Part shown: in pieces, positions 1 through 8,908 of the stretch
Layout of the letters: every line of letters starts with the position of its first letter
How positions within the stretch are numbered: position 1 is the first letter of the stretch
NCBI GenBank assembly: GCA_964528575.1
Contig: CAZGTQ010000267.1
Coordinates: forward strand, 3,394-67,393
DNA: 64,000 bases
Reading direction: 5' to 3'
DNA from: CAZGTQ01 sp964528575
GTDB taxonomy: Bacteria; Planctomycetota; UBA1135; GCA-002686595
The notes under the pieces: generated by a model
Told to the model about the DNA's origin: nothing
Databases searched by the model: none
What the model saw: only the letters and a program-made list of their open reading frames with translations
Translations under genes and position numbers: made by a program

Positions 1-344
1 CGCTCGCCGACGCGCACCGCGCGGAGCTGCGCGTCGGGCTCGAGCTCGACGCGGCGGTCGAGGGCGCGCACGCGGTGTACGCGCGCTCGTGGCACTCGCT
101 CTCGGCCTACGGCAATCCGACGCTCGCGGCGAGCCGCGTCGCGCGGCTGCGCGACTGGAAGATCGACGAGCGCGTGATGGCGCGCAGCGACGGCGCGCGC
201 TTCCTGCACGCGATGCCGATCCGGCGCAACCTCGAGGTGTCCGACGCGATCCTCGACGGTCCGGAGAGCCTCGTCGTCGAGCAGGCGGAGAACCGCTTGC
301 ACACGCAGAAGGCGCTGCTCTCGCTCTTGCTGCGCCGGGCTTGA
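1..344 (+). CDS. Ornithine/N-acetylornithine carbamoyltransferase, C-terminal part
   Basis: This is the 3' end of a gene that begins before the window; the reading frame is open from base 3 to the TGA at 342-344, about 113 residues. The frame shows the C-terminal carbamoyltransferase pattern: a DWKIDE segment, then HAMPIRRNLEVSDAILDGP, then QAENRLHTQKALL. In the family this region closes over ornithine or acetylornithine and carbamoyl phosphate in arginine biosynthesis. The family loop usually reads H-C-L-P; here it is H-A-M-P, so the cysteine is absent. That departure and the P-I-R-R-N stretch favour the N-acetyl- or N-succinylornithine branch over classical ArgF, but the N-terminal half would be needed to decide. 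Confidence 0.75.
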   Translation, partial: LADAHRAELRVGLELDAAVEGAHAVYARSWHSLSAYGNPTLAASRVARLRDWKIDERVMARSDGARFLHAMPIRRNLEVSDAILDGPESLVVEQAENRLHTQKALLSLLLRRA

Positions 345-398
345 GCGCGGCGCGACCGCGTCTTGTGCGCGCGCGGGCGCTGGTCTACTCTCGCTCGC

Positions 399-3300
399 AT
401 GACGAAGCCGGACTTCGTGCACCTGCACGTTCACTCCGAGTACAGCCTGCTCGACGGAGCGAACCGCATCTCCGACCTCGTCCAGGCGTGCCTCGACGAC
501 GAGCAGCCCGCGATCGCGCTGACCGATCACGGCAACATGTTCGGCGCGATCGAGCTCTACAAGAAGTGCACGAAAGCGGGGCTGAAGCCGATCCTCGGGT
601 GCGAGGTGTACGTTGCGCGCGGCTCGCGGCTCCAGCCCCACCATCGCGTCCACAACGGCTACAACCACCTGACGCTGCTCGCGCGCGACCAGACGGGCTA
701 CCAGAACCTGCTCAAGCTCGCGTCGGCGGCGTACGTCGACGGTTACCACGTCCGCCCGCGCATCGACAAGGAGATCCTCGCGCGCCACGCGGCGGGGATC
801 TCGTGCCTGTCGGGCTGCCTGTCGGGCGAGATCAACCAGCTCTTCGTCCAGGACAAGGAGAGCGAGGCCGAGCGCGTCGCCGTGGAGCTGCGCGACCTGT
901 TCGGGCCAGAGCACTTCTGGCTCGAGCTCCAGCGCAACGGCATCGACATCCAGGACAAGGCGAACGAGGCGCTGGTACGCCTCGGGCAGCGGACCGGGAT
1001 CCCGCTCGTCGCGACGAACGACATCCACTACCTGCGGCACGAGGACTGCCATACGCAGGACGTGCTGCTGTGCATCAACACCGGCGCGAAGCGGAGCGAC
1101 GAGAACCGCTTCAAGATGGACACCGACTCGCTCTACTTCCGCACGCGCGAGGAGATGGGAGCGATCTTCCGCGACCTGCCCGACGCGCTGCGCGCGACGA
1201 TGGACGTCGCCGAGCAGGTCTGCGTCGAGGTCGAGTTCGGCACCTACCGCGTCCCCGTGTTCCAGTCCGACGACGGCGAGGCGCCCGACGCGCTCTTCGA
1301 CCGGCTGTGCGCGCAGGGGCTCGACGCGCTCTATCCGAGCGGCCACCCGCGCAGGGCCGCGGCCCTCGAGCGGCTCGCGGACGAGAAGCGCGTGATCAGC
1401 GACATGGGCTTCACGTCCTACTTCCTGATCGTGTGGGACCTGATCCGCTGGGCGCGCGAGCACGGCATCCCCGTCGGCCCCGGGCGCGGCTCGGCGGCCG
1501 GCTCGATCGTCGCGTACGCGCTCGGCATCACGAAGGTCGACCCGCTCGAGTACGACCTGCTGTTCGAGCGCTTCCTGAACAGCGCGCGCGTGTCGATGCC
1601 GGACATCGACATCGACTTCTGCAAGGAGGGCCGCGAGCGCGTGCTCGCGTACACGCGCGAGCGCTACGGCAAGGACAGCGTCGCGCAGATCGTGACGTTC
1701 GGGACGATGGCGTCGCGCACGGTCGTGCGCGACGTCGGCCGCGTGCTCGACGTGCCGCTCGGCAAGGTCGATGCGCTCGCGAAGGCGATCCCGGCGGGGC
1801 CGGGCGCGCCGTCGCTCGCGGTCGCGCTCGAGCGCGACAAGGACCTGCGCGAGAAGCGCGACGCCGAGCCGGAGCTCGCGGAGCTGTTCAAGTACTCCGT
1901 GCGGCTCGAGGGCATGGCGCGGCACATCTCGACGCACGCCGCGGGCGTCGTGATCGCGGACCAGCCGATCGACCGCTACGTCCCGCTCTGCACGCACGAC
2001 GGCGAGGTCGCGACGCAGTGGCCCGCGCCCCAGCTCGAGGAGCTCGGCCTCCTCAAGATGGACTACCTCGGGCTGCGGACGCTGACGATCCTCGACCGCG
2101 CGCTGCAGAACATCGCGAAGCAGGGCGGCACGCCGCCCGACCTCGACCGGCTGCCGGCCGGCGATCCGACGACGTACGCGATGCTCGAGGCGGGCGACAC
2201 GCTCGGCGTCTTCCAGCTCGAGTCCGAGGGCATGCGGCGCCTGCTCGCGCAGCTCAAGCCGGACTGCTTCGAGGACCTGATCGCCGTGCTCGCGCTCTAC
2301 CGGCCGGGCCCGCTCGAGTCGGGGATGGACCAGATGTTCATCCGCCGCAAGCACGGCGAGGAGGCGATCGACTACCCCCACCCGAGCCTGGAGCCGATCC
2401 TCGAGGACACCTACGGGTGCCTCGTCTACCAGGAGCAGGTCATGCTCATCGCGAACGTCCTCGGGGACTTCTCGCTGAACGAAGCCGACAACCTGCGCAA
2501 GGCGATGGGCAAGAAGAAGCCCGAGATCATGCAGCAGTTCTCGGCGCAGTTCGTCGAGGGAGCGAAGCGCAACGGCTGCGCCGAGGGGACGGCGAAGGAG
2601 ATCTGGGACAACATCGTCAAGTTCGGCGGCTACGGCTTCAACAAGTCGCACTCGACCGCCTACGCGATGATCACGTACCAGACCGCGTACCTGAAGGCGA
2701 ACCACCGCACGGCGTTCCTCGCGGCGAACATGTCCTGCGAGATGCAGGACTCGGCGAAGATCAAGGCGTTCTACGACGACGCGCACGACCACGGCATCGA
2801 AGTGCGCCCGCCGCACGTCGAGAAGTCCGACTGGGAGTTCGAGCCCGAGGACGGCGCGATCCGCTACGGGTTCGGCGCGATCAAGGGCACCGGCAAGAAA
2901 GCGATCGACGCGATCGTGCGCACGCGCGACGCGCTCGAGGCCAAGAAGACGCTCCACGCGCTCTGCGCATCGGTCGACCCCGCCGAGGTGACGCGCAGCA
3001 CGTGGGAGGCGCTGATCAAGGCCGGCGCGTTCGACCATCTCGGCCACGACCGCGGCGCGGTGCTGCACGCGCTCGACGCGGCGATGAGCGAGGGCGCGCG
3101 CGCGGCGGCGGACCGCCGCGTCGGCCAGACGTCGCTGTTCGGCGCGTTCGACGACGGCGGCGCGGCCGAGGAGAACGGCGCCGACGCGGGCGGCGACGGC
3201 ATCGACGACCGGCACGCGCTCCAGCGCGCGGAGGTGCTACGCGCGGAGTACGAGGTGCTGGGCTTCTACCTGTCGGGGCATCCGCTCGAGGAGCGCGCGG

Positions 3301-3866
3301 GGCTGTTCGCGCTGCTCTCGACGACGTCGACGCTCGAGCTCGCGCAGCACCAGGGCGCGCAGGTCGCGCTCGCCGGTCTGATCCTCGGCAAGAGCGAGAC
3401 GCTCGTGAAGAACGGGCGCATGGCGGGCCAGAAGATGGCGCGCTTCGCGCTCGAGGACCTCGACGGCAGCGTGAGCGTGATCGCCTTCCCGCGCACGTAC
3501 CTCAAGTGCCGCGAGCGCATCGTCGACGACGCGATCGTCGTGTGCGTCGGCAAGGTCGAGGAGCGCGGCGACGAGCCGGGGCTCATCCTCGAGGAGGTGC
3601 TGACGATCGACGAGGCGCTCGCGCGCTTCGAGGGCGGCGTCGTGATCCGCCTCGAGCCTTCCGACCGCCCCCAGCTCGCGCCGCTGCGCGAGCTCGTGCG
3701 CAGCCACGCCGGCGACAAGCCGCTCTATCTGCAGGTGCTCGGCGAGGACGGCCGCCTGCGCCGCGTGCGCGTCCCCGACACGTCCCGCGTCCGCGCGAGC
3801 GCGGAGCTCGCGGGCCAGGTCGAGTCGCTCCTCGGCAACGGCCGCGTGAAGCTGGCGCGCTACTGA
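399..3866 (+). CDS. dnaE: DNA polymerase III subunit alpha
   Basis: Replicative DNA polymerase of the C family, 1155 residues from the ATG at 399, a normal length for DnaE1. The frame is open further upstream, but this ATG places HLHVHSEYSLLDG a few residues from the N-terminus, as usual. In order: PHP domain (about 5-210), palm with GPGRGSAAGS near 361, catalytic PDIDIDF near 400-406 and a third acidic site KMDYLGL near 553, which match D401, D403 and D555 of the E. coli enzyme. A QTSLF segment near 908 is a good clamp-binding motif. An OB-fold follows (about 985-1060). No intein or split is seen. The gene stands alone, and its TGA lies one base from the end of the convergent gene on the other strand. 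Confidence 0.97.
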   Translation: MTKPDFVHLHVHSEYSLLDGANRISDLVQACLDDEQPAIALTDHGNMFGAIELYKKCTKAGLKPILGCEVYVARGSRLQPHHRVHNGYNHLTLLARDQTGYQNLLKLASAAYVDGYHVRPRIDKEILARHAAGISCLSGCLSGEINQLFVQDKESEAERVAVELRDLFGPEHFWLELQRNGIDIQDKANEALVRLGQRTGIPLVATNDIHYLRHEDCHTQDVLLCINTGAKRSDENRFKMDTDSLYFRTREEMGAIFRDLPDALRATMDVAEQVCVEVEFGTYRVPVFQSDDGEAPDALFDRLCAQGLDALYPSGHPRRAAALERLADEKRVISDMGFTSYFLIVWDLIRWAREHGIPVGPGRGSAAGSIVAYALGITKVDPLEYDLLFERFLNSARVSMPDIDIDFCKEGRERVLAYTRERYGKDSVAQIVTFGTMASRTVVRDVGRVLDVPLGKVDALAKAIPAGPGAPSLAVALERDKDLREKRDAEPELAELFKYSVRLEGMARHISTHAAGVVIADQPIDRYVPLCTHDGEVATQWPAPQLEELGLLKMDYLGLRTLTILDRALQNIAKQGGTPPDLDRLPAGDPTTYAMLEAGDTLGVFQLESEGMRRLLAQLKPDCFEDLIAVLALYRPGPLESGMDQMFIRRKHGEEAIDYPHPSLEPILEDTYGCLVYQEQVMLIANVLGDFSLNEADNLRKAMGKKKPEIMQQFSAQFVEGAKRNGCAEGTAKEIWDNIVKFGGYGFNKSHSTAYAMITYQTAYLKANHRTAFLAANMSCEMQDSAKIKAFYDDAHDHGIEVRPPHVEKSDWEFEPEDGAIRYGFGAIKGTGKKAIDAIVRTRDALEAKKTLHALCASVDPAEVTRSTWEALIKAGAFDHLGHDRGAVLHALDAAMSEGARAAADRRVGQTSLFGAFDDGGAAEENGADAGGDGIDDRHALQRAEVLRAEYEVLGFYLSGHPLEERAGLFALLSTTSTLELAQHQGAQVALAGLILGKSETLVKNGRMAGQKMARFALEDLDGSVSVIAFPRTYLKCRERIVDDAIVVCVGKVEERGDEPGLILEEVLTIDEALARFEGGVVIRLEPSDRPQLAPLRELVRSHAGDKPLYLQVLGEDGRLRRVRVPDTSRVRASAELAGQVESLLGNGRVKLARY

Positions 3867-3867
3867 G

Positions 3868-4506
3868 TCAGCCGTCCCGGCCGGGCATCGCGCCCGTCCG
3901 GCCCAGGAGCCACGAGATCTCGTCGCGCAGATCGTAGACGTCGCGGTGCTCGGGGTACGGGATCTCGAAGACCTTCGCCTCGCGCGCCGCGGGATCGATC
4001 TCGAGACGGCGGATCGGCGAGCGCGGCCCCTGATCGCCGGTGCTCCAGCGGTGGATCCCGCCCCCCGGGATCGGCTCGCGGCGATCGACGGTGTACGCTC
4101 CGGCCGCCTCGCGCTCCGCGAAGATCCGCTCGAGGTCGGCCTGGTAGCGGCTGTGCGACTCCGTCAGACGAGCGGCGAGCTCGTCCTCGGTGAGGTGGCC
4201 GAGCGTCGCGTCGAAGTGCTCGGCGGGGAGCGGCTCTCGCTCGAAGGTGCGTGCGACGTCGGTCGGCGCGGCCGCCTCTGGAGCCGGGCGCTCTTCGAGG
4301 GGATCCCGAGCTTGAGCGCGGTCGCCCTCGTCGAGCCGACCGGCGACGAGCCTGACATCCGTCGCCGTCTCGCCGAGCTCCTCGAACGGTTGCGGCCGCG
4401 CTCTTCGCGCATCGCCCTCGTCCGCGCGGCGCTCGGCGAAGAACAGCCAAGCGAGCGCGGCGATGCAGACGACGAACCCGAGGACCAACGAAAGACGTGC
4501 GGGCAT
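3868..4506 (-). CDS. Hypothetical single-pass membrane protein
   Basis: A 212-residue protein I do not recognise. It starts MPARLSLVLGFVVCIAALAW, a short N-terminus followed by one hydrophobic helix (residues about 5-23), so it is probably anchored in the inner membrane or has an uncleaved signal. The rest is charged, with a Glu/Asp/Arg-rich segment (25-90) and a conserved-looking C-terminal third containing PIPGGGIHRWSTGDQGPRSP and IPYPEHRDVYDLRDEISWLL. The frame is open much further upstream; I chose this ATG because it puts the hydrophobic segment at the N-terminus. It ends one base from dnaE, which is convergent, so the two cannot both have a long 3' UTR. Confidence 0.6.
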   Translation of the reverse strand: MPARLSLVLGFVVCIAALAWLFFAERRADEGDARRARPQPFEELGETATDVRLVAGRLDEGDRAQARDPLEERPAPEAAAPTDVARTFEREPLPAEHFDATLGHLTEDELAARLTESHSRYQADLERIFAEREAAGAYTVDRREPIPGGGIHRWSTGDQGPRSPIRRLEIDPAAREAKVFEIPYPEHRDVYDLRDEISWLLGRTGAMPGRDG

Positions 4507-4583
4507 GAGCTCGGTCGCCTCTCTCGGCGACTTCTCTCGGCGACTTCGCCGAGCGTAGCACGGGCCGGGCCTCCCGAGCGCCC

Positions 4584-5366
4584 TCAGCTCGTCGCCGCGA
4601 ACCAGGCGGCGGCGTACGCCTCCCAGTCGGCGAGGGTGCACGCGCCGTCGCCGTCGAAGTCCGCGTGCAGGTTGCCGGCGAGCAGGACCTGGGCGAAGAG
4701 CACCGCGTCGCCGTACGTGACGACGCCGTTCAGGTCCGAATCGGCCGCATCGAGGATCTTCAGCTCGAAGGACGCCGACGCGCTCTGCGCGTCCGCCGCG
4801 GAGCCCTGGCCGGCCTGGGCGAGCGCAAGCGCGTCGAGCCGGTGCCCGCCGGGGCGCAGCCAGCCGAACGCGACCGTGGAGCCGCTCCCGCCCCAGCTCG
4901 CGTCGATGCCGAAGACCTGCGCGCCGCCCTTCGACACGCGGGCGCGCGCCTCGTTGTAGCCGAGCTGGCTCTGCGCGTTCGCGACGAACAGGTAGCGCAC
5001 CTGCGCCGTCACGTCGAAATCGACCGTCACCTTCGACGCCGCGCTGGAGTCCGACGAGAACAGGTTCCCCGTCGTCGATGCCGTCGCGTCGAGATCGGCG
5101 CTCAGCGTCGAGCTCGAGAGCGCGGACACCTGCACCGCGCGCGCGTCGGCGACGTGCACGCCGTAGTAGTCGTCGAGGTCGCCGACGAGGTCGGAGCTCC
5201 ACGCGCCCGCGGTGCTCGCGTCGCTCTCGGAGTCGGACAACCCGTTGTTGAACTCGTAGTCGAATCCGAATGCGGCGACCTCGGTGCGCCGCTCGGCGCC
5301 CTGGACGTCGACCTGGGCACCGGCGAGCGAGGCGAGGAGCACGAGAGCAGGCGGAGCGAGCTTCAT
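4584..5366 (-). CDS. Exported protein with C-terminal dockerin-like calcium-binding repeats
   Basis: 260 residues from the ATG at 5366, beginning with a Sec signal peptide (MKLAPPALVLLASLAGAQ, cleavage likely after SLAGA). The middle (20-195) is a beta-rich, Ser/Ala/Asp-rich domain I cannot name. The last 55 residues carry two EF-hand-like loops, DSDLNGVVTYGDAVLF and DFDGDGACTLADWEAY, the pattern of a type I dockerin. Such C-terminal repeats are common on secreted proteins of Planctomycetota; whether they bind a cohesin there is unknown. The next gene upstream is rplQ on the same strand, but a strong hairpin separates them, so this gene probably has its own promoter between 5367 and 5567. No clear -35/-10 pair was found there. 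Confidence 0.7.
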   Translation of the reverse strand: MKLAPPALVLLASLAGAQVDVQGAERRTEVAAFGFDYEFNNGLSDSESDASTAGAWSSDLVGDLDDYYGVHVADARAVQVSALSSSTLSADLDATASTTGNLFSSDSSAASKVTVDFDVTAQVRYLFVANAQSQLGYNEARARVSKGGAQVFGIDASWGGSGSTVAFGWLRPGGHRLDALALAQAGQGSAADAQSASASFELKILDAADSDLNGVVTYGDAVLFAQVLLAGNLHADFDGDGACTLADWEAYAAAWFAATS

Positions 5367-5567
5367 GCCGCCATGCTCGCGCGGCGCGCGCCGACGGACC
5401 AGTGAAGATCGGCGAAAGGGCGCGCTACCGCGCCCGAACGTCTCCCGGAGGGCCGACATCCACGCCACGCTCCTTCAGACTAGCAGGCGCTTCGCGCGGC
5501 TCCCGCGCAGCGGCGCCCCCGCGGCCAGAGATCGTCGCAGCGCAAGGTGCTACCGACCCGGGACGTG

Positions 5568-5606
5568 CGACGGCCACCGCGGGCGCGAGGCGCGCGGTGG
5601 CCGTCG
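5568..5606 (-). terminator. Probable terminator hairpin of the ribosomal supercluster
   Basis: A perfect 14-bp inverted repeat (5568-5581 with 5593-5606; arm CGACGGCCACCGCG) around an 11-nt loop, 40 bases after the rplQ stop. It is the strongest hairpin I found next to a gene end. No U-tract follows it, so it is either a GC-type terminator or an RNA 3'-end stabiliser. Its place at the end of the alpha cluster supports an end-of-operon role. Confidence 0.6.
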
Positions 5607-5645
5607 ATGGGCTCTCGGACGGGACCGGAGCCGGGGAAGCGGGAG

Positions 5646-6035
5646 CTAGTCCTCGGTCTCGTCGTCGTCGGCGGCGCTGCGCTCGACGAACTCGAGGATC
5701 GCGCGCTGGCCGTTGTCGCCCAGGCGCGGCTTCGAGAGCTTGAGGATGCGGCAGTAGCCGCCGGGGCGCTCCTTGAAGCGCGGGCCGATCACTTCGAACA
5801 GCTTCGCGGTCGCGTCCTGGTTGCGCAGGCGCGAGAAGACGACGCGGCGGTTGTGGAGCGTCGGCTCCTTCGCGGCCGTGACCAGCTTCTCGATGAACGG
5901 CTTGACCGACTTCGCCTTCTGCACGGTCGTCGTGATCCGCTCGTGCTCGATCAGCGAAGCGGCCATGTTGCGCGTCATCGCGCGGCGGTGGCTCGCGGTC
6001 CGCCCCAGCTTGTAGCCCGATACTCGGTGTCGCAT
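5646..6035 (-). CDS. rplQ: 50S ribosomal protein L17
   Basis: 129 residues; begins MRHRVSGYKLGRTASHRRAM, the family signature, and retains the R-x-I-x-T-T-x-x-K-A-K block that lines the exit-tunnel side of the large subunit. It has the usual 110-130 residue length, with a short acidic tail (AADDDETED). It is the last gene of the alpha cluster, 19 bases after rpoA, which is the canonical rpoA-rplQ order, and is followed by the hairpin at 5568-5606. Confidence 0.97.
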   Translation of the reverse strand: MRHRVSGYKLGRTASHRRAMTRNMAASLIEHERITTTVQKAKSVKPFIEKLVTAAKEPTLHNRRVVFSRLRNQDATAKLFEVIGPRFKERPGGYCRILKLSKPRLGDNGQRAILEFVERSAADDDETED

Positions 6036-6054
6036 CGCTCGGTTCCTCGGCCTC

Positions 6055-7044
6055 TCAGACCTTCATGCCCAGGCTGAGGCCGTTCTCGGCCAGCTTGGCC
6101 TTGATCTCGGTCAGGCTGGTCTTGCCCAGGTTCTTGAGGTTCATCACCTCTTGCTCGGTCAGCGAAACCAGGTCACGCATCACGTGCAGGTTCGCGCTGT
6201 CGAGGCAGTTGCGCGCGCGGACGGAGAGCTCGAGGTCCGTGATCGGACGGTCGAGCAAGCGCTCCATCTCCTGCTGCTCGCGGTTCTTCTGGTTGTACTC
6301 CGACTGCGTCGGATCGCCGGTGACCGGCTTGTCCTCCTCGCCCATGTCGACGAGGACGAACGGGTTCAGGTGCTTGCGGTAGATCTTCGCCGCCTCGGTC
6401 AGAGCGAGCTGCGGCGAGATGGTCCCGTCGGTCCAGATCTCGATGATGAGCCGGTCGTAGTTCGTGAACTTGCCGACGCGCGTCGCCTCGATCGCGTAGC
6501 GCACGCGGTGCACGGGCGAGTAGATCGCGTCGACCGGGATCGTGCCGAGCGGCTGCCCGTCGGCGACGTTCTCCTCGGCCGGAACGTAGCCGCGGCCCTT
6601 CTTGACCTCGAGCTCGACGTTCAGGTCGCGGTCGAGCGTCAGCTCGGCGATGTGCAGGTCTCTGTTCACGACGACCGCGTCGCCCTCGCACCGCACGTTG
6701 GCGCCAGTGACCGGTCCCTTGCCGCTCTTGTTGATGCGGCAGGTCATCGGACGCTGGCCCGGGTACTGGATGCGCAGACGCTTGAGGTTGAGGATGATGT
6801 CGGTGACGTCCTCGTAGACGCCCTCGAGCGAAGCGAACTCGTGCTCGGCTCCCTCGATGCGGACGGCGGTGACGGCAGTGCCCTCGATCGAGCTCAGGAG
6901 CACGCGCCGCAAGCCGTTGCCGATCGTGTGGCCAAAGCCACGCTCGAACGGCTCGACGACGAAGCGCCCGTATTCCTCGGTGAGCGTCTCCGCCTCCGGC
7001 CTCACGCGGCTCGGGAGCTCGAAGTTGCGCCAACGGATTCTCAT
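6055..7044 (-). CDS. rpoA: DNA-directed RNA polymerase subunit alpha
   Basis: 329 residues, the full family length. The N-terminal domain (1-235) has FERGFGHTIGNGLRRVLLSS, the dimerisation and beta-binding element. A linker leads to the C-terminal domain (about 250-329) with the helix-hairpin-helix stretch ARNCLDSANLHVMRDLV and LKNLGKTSLTEIKAKL that contacts UP elements and activators. It sits between rpsD and rplQ, in the standard alpha cluster order. Confidence 0.98.
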   Translation of the reverse strand: MRIRWRNFELPSRVRPEAETLTEEYGRFVVEPFERGFGHTIGNGLRRVLLSSIEGTAVTAVRIEGAEHEFASLEGVYEDVTDIILNLKRLRIQYPGQRPMTCRINKSGKGPVTGANVRCEGDAVVVNRDLHIAELTLDRDLNVELEVKKGRGYVPAEENVADGQPLGTIPVDAIYSPVHRVRYAIEATRVGKFTNYDRLIIEIWTDGTISPQLALTEAAKIYRKHLNPFVLVDMGEEDKPVTGDPTQSEYNQKNREQQEMERLLDRPITDLELSVRARNCLDSANLHVMRDLVSLTEQEVMNLKNLGKTSLTEIKAKLAENGLSLGMKV

Positions 7045-7100
7045 GTCCAGGTCTTCTGAGGTGGGGCTCTGAGGGTTCGGTGTGCGGTCTACGGTGCGGC

Positions 7101-7727
7101 CTACTTCGAGCAGAGCTCGATGATGAGCTGCTCTTGGATCGGGTGCGGGACGTGCTCGCGGCGCGGAAGCGCGAGCACTTTCCCGGTGAGTTTGTCGCCT
7201 TGGACCTCGAGCCAGTCCGGGACGGTCTGCGACTTGTTCACCTCGACTGCCTCGTTGACCATCTTCCTGGTCTTCTCGTGCTCCCGGACCGCGAACACGT
7301 CGCCGGGACGCAGCGAGAACGACGCGATGTCGACGCGCCGCCCGTTCACGAGGAAGTGGCCGTGGTTGATCATCTGGCGCGCGTGGTTGCGCGAGAGGGC
7401 GAACCCGCTCGCGAGCACGACGTTGTCGAACCGGCGCTCGAGCAGCGAGAGCAGCGTCTCGCCCGTGTTGCCCTTCCTACGCTCCGCCTCTTTGAAGTAG
7501 AGACGGAACTGGCGCTCGAGCACGCCGTAGATGCGCTTGAGCTTCTGCTTCTCGCGCAGGTGGACACCGTAGTCGGTGATTTTCGACCGGCGCTGGGCGT
7601 GGACCCCGGGCGGATAGTCGCGGCGCGAGATCGCGCACTTGTCGGTGAAGCAGCGCTGTCCCTTGAGGAACAGCTTCATGCCCTCGCGCCGACACAGTTT
7701 GCACTTGTTGCCGATGTAGCGTGCCAT
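7101..7727 (-). CDS. rpsD: 30S ribosomal protein S4
   Basis: 208 residues. Primary 16S rRNA binder; the N-terminus MARYIGNKCKLCRREGMKLF plus a downstream Cys pair (CFTDKCAISRR) is the zinc-binding (C+) form of S4. The S4 RNA-binding domain follows (about 97-160, with RRFDNVVLASGFALSRNHARQ). It lies between rpsK and rpoA. In E. coli S4 represses its own cluster; no equivalent leader structure was identified here. Confidence 0.97.
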   Translation of the reverse strand: MARYIGNKCKLCRREGMKLFLKGQRCFTDKCAISRRDYPPGVHAQRRSKITDYGVHLREKQKLKRIYGVLERQFRLYFKEAERRKGNTGETLLSLLERRFDNVVLASGFALSRNHARQMINHGHFLVNGRRVDIASFSLRPGDVFAVREHEKTRKMVNEAVEVNKSQTVPDWLEVQGDKLTGKVLALPRREHVPHPIQEQLIIELCSK

Positions 7728-7754
7728 GTTCGTTCGTTGGTGGCCTGGTGCGTC

Positions 7755-8135
7755 TCAGACGCGGCGGCGCTTGCGGGCGCGGCAGCCGTTGTGGGGCAGG
7801 GGGGTCACGTCCATGATCGAGACGACCTTCATCCCCGCGTTGGAGAGCGCGCGGACGGCCGCCTCGCGGCCGGAGCCGGCGCCCTTCACGCGCACCTCGA
7901 TCTCTTTCATTCCGTTGCGCATCGCGCCCGACGCGGCGCGGTCGGCCGCGCGCTGAGCGGCGAACGGCGTGCTCTTGCGCGTGCCCTTGAAGTTCGCGGT
8001 CCCCGACGAGCCCCACGAGATCGTGGCGCCGGTCGTGTCCGTGATGGTCACGATCGTGTTGTTGAAGCTCGCCTTCACGTGGGCGATGCCCTTCGCGACG
8101 CTCTTGCGCGTCTTGCGTTTCGCGGACTTGGCCAT
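7755..8135 (-). CDS. rpsK: 30S ribosomal protein S11
   Basis: 126 residues, starting with a lysine/arginine-rich tail, then GIAHVKASFNNTIVTITDTTGATISWGS and ending PHNGCRARKRRRV, which together identify S11 of the small-subunit platform that contacts mRNA in the exit channel. Standard position between rpsM and rpsD. Confidence 0.97.
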   Translation of the reverse strand: MAKSAKRKTRKSVAKGIAHVKASFNNTIVTITDTTGATISWGSSGTANFKGTRKSTPFAAQRAADRAASGAMRNGMKEIEVRVKGAGSGREAAVRALSNAGMKVVSIMDVTPLPHNGCRARKRRRV

Positions 8136-8144
8136 GTGCTCGTC

Positions 8145-8528
8145 CTACTTCATCCCTTTCACGGACTTCTTCCCGGCGACCGTCTTCTTCGGTCCCTTGC
8201 GTGTGCGCGCGTTCGTCCGCGTCCGCTGGCCGCGCACGGGCAGCCCGCGCCGGTGGCGCAGACCGCGGTAGCAGCCGATGTCGCGCAGGCGGCTGATGTT
8301 CGCTGCGACCTGGCGGCGGAGCGCGCCCTCGACGACGTAGACCTTCTGGACGTGATTGGCGAGGTTCGTGATCTGCTCCTCGTTCAGGTCGCCGGCGCGC
8401 ATGCCGGGATCCAGAGCGAGGTCGGCGCAGATCTTCTGCGCCGTCGTCCGACCGACGCCGAAGACGTAGGTCAGCGAGATCTCGAGTCGCTTGTTGGGCG
8501 GGATATCGACACCGATGACGCGCGGCAT
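8145..8528 (-). CDS. rpsM: 30S ribosomal protein S13
   Basis: 127 residues: MPRVIGVDIPPNKRLEISL, then GVGRTTAQKICADLAL and the C-terminal GLPVRGQRTRTNARTRKG, the tail that reaches the P-site tRNA. Full length for the family. It opens the alpha cluster after rpmJ; 21 bases separate the two. Confidence 0.97.
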   Translation of the reverse strand: MPRVIGVDIPPNKRLEISLTYVFGVGRTTAQKICADLALDPGMRAGDLNEEQITNLANHVQKVYVVEGALRRQVAANISRLRDIGCYRGLRHRRGLPVRGQRTRTNARTRKGPKKTVAGKKSVKGMK

Positions 8529-8549
8529 GGCTGCTCTCCGAGGGCCGGG

Positions 8550-8669
8550 CTACCGGCCCTGCCTCTGCTTGTGACGGGGGTCCGATTTGCAGATCACGCG
8601 CAGGACCCCGCGGCGCTTGATGATCTTGCAGTGGATGCACATCCGGCGAACGCTGCTTCGAACTTTCAT
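8550..8669 (-). CDS. rpmJ: 50S ribosomal protein L36
   Basis: 39 residues, MKVRSSVRRMCIHCKIIKRR followed by GVLRVICKSDPRHKQRQGR. Residues C11, C14, C27 and H32 form the zinc site, so this is the zinc-binding form of L36. The ATG at 8669 overlaps the TAA of infA by one base (TAATG), which suggests translational coupling. The location between infA and rpsM is canonical. Confidence 0.96.
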   Translation of the reverse strand: MKVRSSVRRMCIHCKIIKRRGVLRVICKSDPRHKQRQGR

Positions 8670-8908
8670 TACCTTCTCCGCCGCGGCCGGCGGTCGCCGC
8701 GATACACGATCCGCCCCTTGGTCAGGTCGTAGGGCGACATCTCCACCGTGATCTTGTCCCCGGGCAGGATGCGGATGTAGTGCATGCGCATCTTGCCGCT
8801 GACGTGGGCGAGGATCGTGTGACCGGACTCGAGCTTCGCGCGGAAACGCGCGTTCGGCAGAGCCTCGGTCACGACCGCCTCGACCGTGATCGGTTCTTCC
8901 TTGGCCAC
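8669..8908 (-). CDS. infA: Translation initiation factor IF-1
   Basis: 79 residues if translation starts at the GTG at 8908 (VAKEEPITVEAVVTEALPNA). It is the single OB-fold S1-like factor that binds the 30S A site; SGHTILAHVSGKMRMHYIRI and PGDKITVEMSPYDLTKGRI are the diagnostic stretches. The tail ends in a run of arginines. The GTG overlaps the TAG of adk by one base (TAGTG) and its stop overlaps rpmJ, so adk, infA and rpmJ form a coupled chain. Confidence 0.95.
   Translation of the reverse strand: MAKEEPITVEAVVTEALPNARFRAKLESGHTILAHVSGKMRMHYIRILPGDKITVEMSPYDLTKGRIVYRGDRRPRRRR

Noticed and set aside
89..3937. A 1282-codon frame overlapping dnaE in another frame on the + strand
   Set aside because: It is arginine-rich throughout and shadows dnaE, which has all catalytic motifs.
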